Shown here: piece by piece, positions 6,889-12,071 of the stretch
Layout: each line of letters opens with the position of its first letter
Numbering within the stretch: the stretch's first letter is position 1
NCBI GenBank assembly: GCA_937927625.1
Contig: CALBSD010000073.1
Span: forward strand, 1-12,071
Direction: 5' to 3'
DNA: 12,071 nucleotides
Origin: an uncultured Actinomycetes bacterium
GTDB lineage: Bacteria > Actinomycetota > Acidimicrobiia > Acidimicrobiales > Ilumatobacteraceae
Made by a program: the position numbers and the translations under genes
The notes under the pieces: generated by a model
Told to the model about the DNA's origin: nothing
The model's database searches: none
What the model saw: only the letters and a program-made list of their open reading frames with translations

Positions 6889-8208
6889 ATGAACGAACGA
6901 ATGCGATGGGCTGCCTATGCCTCTATCGGTGCCGGTGTTCTGCATGGCACGGCGGTTGGATTGCACGCCGACCACCCAACCTTGTCGCGTGTCTTTCTGC
7001 TGATGACTCTCGCACAAGTGGTGTGGGGTGTTGTTGCATTGTCGTTGACCAATTGGTCTGTCCTCGCCATTGGCTCTGTGGTGAATGCAGTTGCCGTGGG
7101 CGGGTGGATCATGACCCGCACCACTGGTGTTTCGTTTATCAGTGGTCTTGAGATTGCAGAACGCCCTCAGCCCGCTGACACCATTTGTGCAGCACTCGCA
7201 TTGGTGTCGCTGTTGGCAATCGTATGGGCATATGTGCGCCGTGAAGCGCCTGCAAATTCCTTACATGTGGTGAACGCCGCATATCTCTGCGTTGCAGTCT
7301 CGCTTGTTGCAGCATGGACAGTGACAGGGCACGCACATTCGCATGGTGAAATTCCCACGGTCGATGGCGGACTTACCGTGGATGCAAACGGTGTCATCAT
7401 CTCGCCAACTGGTAGCTCAGTCCCGCCGGTTAGTGACACGGTCGCTGATGGTTCGGTCGCCGGTGAAAGCACAGGCACAACGCCAACGTCACCGACAACG
7501 CCAGCCAAGAAGAAGACATCAAACACGAATGCACCGACAACAACGATTCACTCACATGTGACGACATCGGACCAAGCAAAAGCTGCCGCATCGGGTTGGC
7601 CGCGTGCATTCGACCCTGCGGTCCCCATCGACCTCACAGGTATTCAAGGATTCACTCCCGAGCAAGGCCAGCGTGCACTTGCATTGATTAGTAACTCTCA
7701 GCGCGATCTTCCGACATATGCGTCGTATCAATCAGCGATCAATGCGGGCTATGTATCTATTGGCGATTCGGGTTCCGGCTTTGAGCACATGATTAAGTAC
7801 TCATTGCTGAATGATGGTCGATTCCTAGATACGACTGCACCCGAATCGTTGGTGTACAAAGTCACGGGTTCAACAAGGACACTGGTGTCAGCGATGTTCA
7901 TCGCATCGGCAGGTATGGCCAGCAACGACATCACTCTGACGAGTTATGCCGGCGGTCTCATTCAGTGGCACACGCACAACAACTTGTGCTGGAGAACAAT
8001 CAACGGAGTGCCGAAGGTTGTAGGTGTTCTTGACTCGGCAGGAAATTGTCCTGCAGGTTCCGTACTGCAAACAGGTGGGGGACCAATGGTGCATGTTTGG
8101 ATTACTCCACATGCATGCGGACCATTTGCTGCATTAGAGGGTCAAGGCGCAGGTGTTGCCGACGAACCAGATTCCGTACGCGTCGATAAGTGCAATGCTG
8201 CGCACTAA
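6889..8208 (+). CDS. Five-helix membrane protein with extracytoplasmic His/Cys-rich domain, function unknown
   Basis: I do not know the function of this 439-residue protein. Five hydrophobic segments are visible at about 7-25, 31-52, 57-75, 98-116 and 127-147. Arginines at 117-118 (YVRR) between helices 4 and 5 fit a cytoplasmic loop, so the C-terminus should face outside. A His patch (GHAHSHGE, 147-154) follows helix 5, then a low-complexity Thr/Pro/Ser/Lys linker (about 173-230). The globular domain (about 240-439) has conspicuous residues: FEHM (298-301), QWHTHNNLCW (359-368), MVHVW (400-404), PHACGPFAALEG (407-418) and four Cys (367, 387, 410, 435). The histidines look like metal ligands and the Cys could form disulfides outside the cell. 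I recall similar C-terminal segments in uncharacterised actinobacterial proteins, but no characterised one. The GNAT gene follows after 21 bases. Confidence 0.8.
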   Translation: MNERMRWAAYASIGAGVLHGTAVGLHADHPTLSRVFLLMTLAQVVWGVVALSLTNWSVLAIGSVVNAVAVGGWIMTRTTGVSFISGLEIAERPQPADTICAALALVSLLAIVWAYVRREAPANSLHVVNAAYLCVAVSLVAAWTVTGHAHSHGEIPTVDGGLTVDANGVIISPTGSSVPPVSDTVADGSVAGESTGTTPTSPTTPAKKKTSNTNAPTTTIHSHVTTSDQAKAAASGWPRAFDPAVPIDLTGIQGFTPEQGQRALALISNSQRDLPTYASYQSAINAGYVSIGDSGSGFEHMIKYSLLNDGRFLDTTAPESLVYKVTGSTRTLVSAMFIASAGMASNDITLTSYAGGLIQWHTHNNLCWRTINGVPKVVGVLDSAGNCPAGSVLQTGGGPMVHVWITPHACGPFAALEGQGAGVADEPDSVRVDKCNAAH

Positions 8209-8229
8209 TTGCGCTCGTAATATCAGTGC

Positions 8230-8799
8230 GTGGAATTGCCGCACGAAACACAGCCAGTCATTCAAACGGAACGACTAGAGCTGCATCATCTTGCAGCAGA
8301 CGATCTCTACACCTTGTACAGCGACCCAGAAGACAAATCGATTTATCTCGACAATGGTTATCGCAATCCACATCGCGTCTTGATGGAAGGTCCGTCGCCA
8401 GTGAGGTGGAGATTGCCCCAGGTCTTGGCGGATGCATCCGTCAACAAGTGGTTCATTCGTTGGATGGTGGAACGTGATTCAAAGGTGATTGTTGGCAGCC
8501 TCAGTTTTCATGGACCACCTGATGAGCGCGGCATGTTGGAGATTGGTCTTGGTGTGCACGAAAAGTTTCAGCGTCGCGGTTACGCACGCGAAGCCTTGCT
8601 GGGCATGTGGATGTGGGCGAGTGAGCAGCCAGGGGTGAAAGTGTTTCGCTACACCGTGAGCCCTGACAATGAGGCGTCGGTCGGGCTGGTGAAAGGTCTG
8701 GGTTTCACATACGTCGGCCAGCAGATCGACGAAGAAGACGGCCCAGAGGACATCTACGAGATGACCGTCGACGAGTTCTGTAACCGCAACCTGCTGTAA
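8230..8799 (+). CDS. GNAT-family N-acetyltransferase (RimJ/RimL-like)
   Basis: The 189-residue protein fits the RimJ/RimL-type GNAT family, which transfers acetyl from acetyl-CoA to an amine. The opening IQTERLELHHLAADD (11-25) is the typical first strand and helix. The acetyl-CoA pyrophosphate loop is QRRGYA (114-119), after the strand MLEIGLGVH. A later SPDNEASVGLVKGLGFTYVG segment is the family's C-terminal SxxNxxSxxxxxxLGF motif. The acceptor may be a protein N-terminus, antibiotic or metabolite and cannot be assigned. The start is taken as GTG 8230, 21 bases after the membrane-protein stop; no ATG is available before the family homology begins and no Shine-Dalgarno is evident, so translation may depend on coupling to the upstream gene. 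Confidence 0.87.
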   Translation: MELPHETQPVIQTERLELHHLAADDLYTLYSDPEDKSIYLDNGYRNPHRVLMEGPSPVRWRLPQVLADASVNKWFIRWMVERDSKVIVGSLSFHGPPDERGMLEIGLGVHEKFQRRGYAREALLGMWMWASEQPGVKVFRYTVSPDNEASVGLVKGLGFTYVGQQIDEEDGPEDIYEMTVDEFCNRNLL

Positions 8800-8868
8800 G
8801 CCACTCGATTCATTGAGTCTCGTGTCAAAACGCGTCGGTGTTCACTTCTCAACCCATAGGGTCAGAAT

Positions 8869-9243
8869 GTGACTCCATTTCTCAAGCGCTTTCTCATTTT
8901 CTTCGTACTCTTTATGGCTCTCATGGTGGGTCTGTTTGTTTGGATCTTTGGTTCCGTGATGGATGCAATGCCAGACATGAGCGCAGGAGTTGCAGAGATT
9001 GTCATTACGGCAAATCCGGGGACATGTTGGTCGGGATCTGTTGGAGATGCATCTCGTGATGGATGTGGTTCTCAGACACTTCAATTCAGCAGTGATTATG
9101 GAATCTACGTAGCTGTAATTCAGAAGTCAGCAGGAGATCATTCTCAACTGTCAGTGACTTTGAACGTCAAGGGAACAACGATGGATCGCGAGTACACGAA
9201 TTCGCCTTTTGGCATGGTGACTGTTTCGGGCGGAAACCCTTAG
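8869..9243 (+). CDS. Small membrane-anchored protein, function unknown
   Basis: I do not recognise this 124-residue protein. Its N-terminus is a short basic stretch (MTPFLKR) followed by a strongly hydrophobic segment at 8-30, which is either a signal anchor or an uncleaved signal peptide. The remainder (about 41-124) is polar, rich in Val, Ser, Thr and Gly, and looks like beta strands. It has just two cysteines, Cys53 (GTCWSG) and Cys66 (DGCGS), which could form a disulfide outside the membrane. It has no lipobox. The start is the GTG at 8869, behind an AGGGTCAGA leader at 8858-8866; an ATG overlapping it by two bases runs straight into TGA. The gene lies 69 bases after the GNAT gene, so membership of that operon is possible. 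Confidence 0.65.
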   Translation: MTPFLKRFLIFFVLFMALMVGLFVWIFGSVMDAMPDMSAGVAEIVITANPGTCWSGSVGDASRDGCGSQTLQFSSDYGIYVAVIQKSAGDHSQLSVTLNVKGTTMDREYTNSPFGMVTVSGGNP

Positions 9244-9251
9244 GCGAAGCG

Positions 9252-9278
9252 AAACAAACCCTTCGAAATGGTGAAGGG
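9252..9278 (-). terminator. Rho-independent terminator of the tRNA-Gly transcript
   Basis: On the - strand a 6-bp stem CCCTTC/GAAGGG with an 8-base loop (9259-9264 with 9273-9278) is followed by TTTGTTT (9252-9258). It starts 10 bases past the encoded CCA of tRNA-Gly, the right place to end that transcript. The T tract is interrupted by one G, so strength is uncertain. Confidence 0.5.
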
Positions 9279-9288
9279 AAGAGGCGAA

Positions 9289-9363
<75 letters not shown>

Positions 9364-9376
9364 GTATGAGGTCCCC

Positions 9377-9405
9377 ATTCTAGGGGAAAAGGGTGAAACT
9401 GCCGA
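9377..9405 (-). promoter_or_regulatory. Candidate promoter for tRNA-Gly
   Basis: On the - strand, TCGGCA (9400-9405, 4 of 6 matches to TTGACA) and TAGAAT (9377-9382, 5 of 6 to TATAAT) are separated by exactly 17 bases. The -10 element ends 13 bases before the tRNA 5' end. The -35 box falls just after the stop codon of the Ddn-like gene, so the tRNA appears to have its own promoter. The -10 is flanked by CCCC and GGGG, forming a small palindrome. Confidence 0.5.
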
Positions 9406-9406
9406 C

Positions 9407-9835
9407 TTAGATCTTCTCGAGGAAGACGACGGGAATCTCTCGGTCTGTGCGCTCTTGGTATCCGGCGTAGCCCTTGTACTTCTCCGTGATGGTCGGCCAG
9501 AGGGCGTTGCGCTCTTCTGAAGTGGCAATACGGGCGCGGCGCTGGTGCTTTGGCTGACCCTTGGCGGTCACGCTGACGATGGGGTTGTCGCGAAGGTTGA
9601 GGAACCATGCAGGGTGGAAGTCGTCTCCGCCACGGGATGCCACGATCACGAAGGTGTCGCCGTCGACAACAGGGCAGGTGAGCATGCTTTCGCGCTCCTG
9701 GCCCGACTTACGGCCCGTGGTGTGCAGCTTGATGGCGGGCATGCCCGCTGGCTCCCAGCCCCACTTGCCGAAGGTGACGGCAAGGCCGGCCTTGTGGAGG
9801 ACATTCATTGACTTCAAGACGAAATTGCTAGGCAT
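9407..9835 (-). CDS. Ddn-like F420H2-dependent quinone reductase family protein
   Basis: The 142-residue protein belongs to the deazaflavin-dependent (Ddn/Rv3547, DUF385) family of split-barrel enzymes that bind F420 and reduce menaquinone or activate nitroimidazoles in mycobacteria. Matching segments are LHTTGRKSGQ (37-46), VASRGGDDFHPAWFLNL (65-81) and TDREIPVV (130-137). Tyr120, Tyr123 and Tyr126 have the spacing of the three tyrosines near the C-terminus of Rv3547 that line its substrate pocket. The frame is open to 10066, but that would overlap the divergent ABC gene. I chose ATG 9835 because it begins with typical family sequence; ATG 9862, nine codons earlier, is possible. Neither has a strong ribosome site. 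The enzyme acts in the cytosol or at the inner face of the membrane. Confidence 0.88.
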   Translation of the reverse strand: MPSNFVLKSMNVLHKAGLAVTFGKWGWEPAGMPAIKLHTTGRKSGQERESMLTCPVVDGDTFVIVASRGGDDFHPAWFLNLRDNPIVSVTAKGQPKHQRRARIATSEERNALWPTITEKYKGYAGYQERTDREIPVVFLEKI

Positions 9836-9867
9836 GGCGGAAACCGTATCGCCAATCAGCATTTGTT

Positions 9868-9900
9868 TCGGGGTTCCACCTGCCAACGCTGAAACCCCGA
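9868..9900. repeat. 8-bp inverted repeat in divergent promoter region
   Basis: TCGGGGTT (9868-9875) and AACCCCGA (9893-9900) are perfect inverted copies 17 bases apart. They lie between the divergent Ddn-like gene and the ABC exporter gene. Position and symmetry suit a repressor operator or a hairpin in the 5' leader of one of the transcripts. No T tract follows in either direction, so it is not a standard terminator. Confidence 0.45.
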
Positions 9901-9919
9901 GGGGTACTGTGGAATCCTC

Positions 9920-11656
9920 ATGTTGAAGCGCTTGTTGTCCTCTGTCCTTCCGAAATATCGAGGAATTCTGTGGGTCGTAGTGGTCTTCCAAGCTGTGCAG
10001 GCCATGGCTGGACTCTTCCTGCCCACTTTGAACTCCGACATCATTAATAACGGCGTCGTCAAGCACGACATTCCGTACATCTGGAAGATGGGTGGCGTGA
10101 TGCTGCTCGTCACGTTGGCTCAGGTCACCTTCTCGGTGACAGCGGTCTATTTCGGATCAAAAGTCGCCATGGGATTTGGTCGTGATGTGCGCCGAAGCCT
10201 TTTTCACCAGGTGAATGACTTCTCTTCGCGTGAGGTTGCGGTCTTCGGTGCGCCGTCGCTCATCACGCGTATCACTAACGACGTGCAACAAGTACAGATG
10301 TTGGTGTTGATGACATGCACGCTGATACTTGGTGCGCCCTTCACCGCAATCGGCGGCATTTTCATGGCGATGCATCAAGACCTTGGCCTCTCGCGCATCT
10401 TGATGGTGTCGATTCCTATCCTCGCTGTATTGCTAGGCCTCATCATCTCGAGCATGGTGCCCACGTTCCGCCGTATGCAGGAACGTATTGACCGCATCAA
10501 TGAGATTCTTCGTGAACAGCTCACCGGTATTCGTGTTGTGCGTGCTTTCGTGCGCGAACCAGAAGAAGCAGAACGCTTCAGCGTTGCGAATGCTGCAGTG
10601 ACAGAAACTGCATTGCGTGGTGGACGTCTGCAGGCATTGATGTTCCCAACTGCAACGTTGATCGTGAACCTCTCCAGCGTGGCAGTGGTGTGGTTTGGTT
10701 CAAACCGCATCAATGACGGTTTGATGAAGCCCGGCTCAATGATTGCGTTCCTCACGTATCTCACACAGATTTTGATGTCGGTGATGATGACGACCTGGAT
10801 GGCCGCGCTGATTCCGCGTGCAGCAGTCAGTGCTGAGCGCATCATGGAAGTGCTGCAGACGCCATCATCGGTCGTGATCTCCGACAATCCGATTTCCGAA
10901 CTTGATCAGACAGCGGTGTTGCAATTCGACCATGTGAGTTTTGCGTACCCTGGTGCAGAGCAGCCAGTGTTGCGTGATGTCAGCTTCACCGTGCGTGCTG
11001 GAGAAACACTTGCGGTCATCGGAAGTACTGGCTCTGGCAAGACAACGTTGGTCAATCTCATTCCGCGATTGTTTGATGCCACGGAAGGTGTTGTGTCGCT
11101 TGATGGTGTGAACGTGCGTGACCTCGCACCGGAAGCACTGTGGTCGCGCGTGGGCATCGTGCCGCAGAAGCCGTATCTGTTCTCTGGCACTGTTGCGAGC
11201 AACCTGGGTTACGGCAAAGAGAACGCCACAGAAGACGAAATGTGGGAAGCATTGCGTATTGCACAAGCGGAAGACTTCGTGCGCGCAATGCCGGGTGGTT
11301 TAGAGGCGAATATTGCCCAAGGCGGTAGCAACGTCTCTGGTGGTCAACGCCAGCGTTTGGCTATCGCGCGTGCGCTCATACGACGACCCGAGATTTATTT
11401 GTTCGACGACTCGTTCTCGGCCCTGGACCTCGCTACCGATGCTCGATTGCGCGCTGCATTGGCTCCCTACGTGAAAGAGGCGGTCGTGGTGGTTGTCGCT
11501 CAGCGTGTTTCCACCATTCGCAACGCAGACAAGATCATGGTTTTGGAAGACGGAGATTGTGTGGGCTTTGGCACACACGATGAATTGCTGGCCTCGTGTG
11601 AGACATATCAAGAAATTGTGTCCTCGCAGGCAAGCGCACAAGAAGGTGTGTCATGA
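9920..11656 (+). CDS. ABC exporter half-transporter with degenerate ATPase site (permease-ATPase fusion)
   Basis: The 578-residue protein has the type IV (ABCB-like) exporter layout: a transmembrane domain (about 15-310) and a nucleotide-binding domain (about 333-575). The latter shows Walker A GSTGSGKTT (368-376, Lys374), Q-loop Gln416 (VPQKPYLFSG), signature NVSGGQRQR (471-479), Walker B YLFDD (493-497) and D-loop SALD (500-503). Two catalytic positions deviate: the residue after the Walker B Asp is Asp497 instead of Glu, and the switch His is Gln528 (AQRVST). These changes mark the degenerate half of heterodimeric exporters such as TM287/288 and LmrCD. The start ATG 9920 has GGAA seven bases upstream. 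The stop overlaps the next start (ATGA). The substrate (drug, lipid or peptide) is unknown. Confidence 0.93.
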   Translation: MLKRLLSSVLPKYRGILWVVVVFQAVQAMAGLFLPTLNSDIINNGVVKHDIPYIWKMGGVMLLVTLAQVTFSVTAVYFGSKVAMGFGRDVRRSLFHQVNDFSSREVAVFGAPSLITRITNDVQQVQMLVLMTCTLILGAPFTAIGGIFMAMHQDLGLSRILMVSIPILAVLLGLIISSMVPTFRRMQERIDRINEILREQLTGIRVVRAFVREPEEAERFSVANAAVTETALRGGRLQALMFPTATLIVNLSSVAVVWFGSNRINDGLMKPGSMIAFLTYLTQILMSVMMTTWMAALIPRAAVSAERIMEVLQTPSSVVISDNPISELDQTAVLQFDHVSFAYPGAEQPVLRDVSFTVRAGETLAVIGSTGSGKTTLVNLIPRLFDATEGVVSLDGVNVRDLAPEALWSRVGIVPQKPYLFSGTVASNLGYGKENATEDEMWEALRIAQAEDFVRAMPGGLEANIAQGGSNVSGGQRQRLAIARALIRRPEIYLFDDSFSALDLATDARLRAALAPYVKEAVVVVVAQRVSTIRNADKIMVLEDGDCVGFGTHDELLASCETYQEIVSSQASAQEGVS

Positions 11657-12071
11657 GCGACGAAAAGAAGCCGCAATCAATGCCTGGTTCCGAACTGCGC
11701 AACAGCCGTATGCATGTTGTCGGAATGCCAGTGGAGAAATCAGAGAACTTCAATCTCACTGCACGTCGCCTCATGGGTTTGATGGCAGGGGAGAAGTACC
11801 TCGTCTCATTCATCATGTTCCTGGCGGTCGTCAGCGTTGCACTAGTGGTGTCTGGTCCGCGCGTTTTGGGTCATGCCACCGACATTTTGTTTAACGGCCT
11901 CACTCATCGCAATGGCGAAACCAAAGTGAACTTCTCGGCATTGCACCGCACCTTGGAAATCGCCATGGGTGTGTATGTGTTTTCCTTTGCTCTGGCCTAT
12001 ACGCAAACGTTCATGCTCGCCGGCGTGGTACAGCGCACCATGTTCACATTGCGTGCAGATATCGAAGACAA
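11653..12071 (+). CDS. Partner ABC exporter half-transporter (3' end beyond window)
   Basis: Only the first 139 codons are visible and the frame runs off the window. The start ATG overlaps the preceding stop (ATGA), with AAGG at 11643-11646 as ribosome site, so the two genes are translationally coupled. A polar, charged N-terminal extension of about 48 residues precedes the first membrane helix (about 49-68, LVSFIMFLAVVSVALVVSG). The conserved GPRVLGHATDILFNG stretch (68-82) and a second helix (about 104-124) follow, then the coupling-helix approach QRTMFTLRADIED. This is the transmembrane domain of a second exporter subunit. Its nucleotide-binding domain lies outside the window; if the pair is a heterodimer it should carry the canonical Walker B Glu and switch His. 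Confidence 0.88.
   Translation, partial: MSDEKKPQSMPGSELRNSRMHVVGMPVEKSENFNLTARRLMGLMAGEKYLVSFIMFLAVVSVALVVSGPRVLGHATDILFNGLTHRNGETKVNFSALHRTLEIAMGVYVFSFALAYTQTFMLAGVVQRTMFTLRADIED

Noticed and set aside
7480..7560. ACA/CCG-rich repetitive stretch considered as a tandem repeat
   Set aside because: It is explained as low-complexity coding sequence for the Thr/Pro/Lys linker; no regular period is seen.
8190..8477. 95-residue + strand frame overlapping the GNAT start
   Set aside because: It is out of frame with the clear GNAT homology and shows low-complexity Arg/Ser composition.
8800..8868. ACTC...GAGT hairpin after the GNAT gene considered as a terminator
   Set aside because: The stem is only four pairs and no T tract follows.
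9836..10066. N-terminal extension of the Ddn-like protein
   Set aside because: It would be antisense to the start of the ABC exporter gene, and family homology begins at residue 1 of the shorter form.

Overview
The window reads as chromosomal DNA of a compact, moderately GC-rich actinobacterium. GC is by eye in the low-to-mid 50s percent. Two enzymes belong to families that use the deazaflavin cofactor F420: a luciferase-like (LLM) oxidoreductase and a Ddn-type quinone reductase. With the very tight gene packing this points to Actinobacteria, and I would guess an acidimicrobial (Ilumatobacter/acIV-like) aquatic lineage. That last step is inference; no marker gene here proves it.

Layout, left to right. 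(1) 1-1629, + strand: the 3' part of an alpha/beta hydrolase with an Asp nucleophile, then a TauD/TfdA-type 2-oxoglutarate dioxygenase. (2) 1630-2667, - strand: an LLM-class F420-dependent oxidoreductase whose stop codon abuts the dioxygenase stop. (3) 2720-4800, + strand: a DinB-like protein, a nitroreductase start-coupled to it, and an RhlG-like SDR. (4) 4801-6804, - strand: an acyl-CoA ligase followed by the ribosome-rescue factor ArfB; the arfB stop again directly abuts the SDR stop. (5) 6889-9243, + strand: a five-helix membrane protein with a large extracytoplasmic His/Cys-rich domain I cannot name, a GNAT acetyltransferase, and a small membrane-anchored protein. (6) 9289-9835, - strand: a Ddn-like F420 reductase and tRNA-Gly(UCC), the tRNA with a plausible promoter and terminator of its own. 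(7) 9920-12071, + strand: two overlapping half-transporter genes of an ABC exporter, the second cut by the window edge. The first has a degenerate ATPase site, so the pair is probably an obligate heterodimer.

Functionally, the first 6.8 kb is rich in enzymes for oxidising, reducing, hydrolysing and CoA-activating small, probably hydrophobic molecules. A shared catabolic or detoxifying role is plausible but unproven, because the genes lie in several transcription units on both strands and several of these families are abundant in such genomes. I see no insertion sequence, phage gene, CRISPR array or att site. No stretch longer than 300 bases lacks a gene. The least explained item is the C-terminal domain of the membrane protein at 6889-8208.
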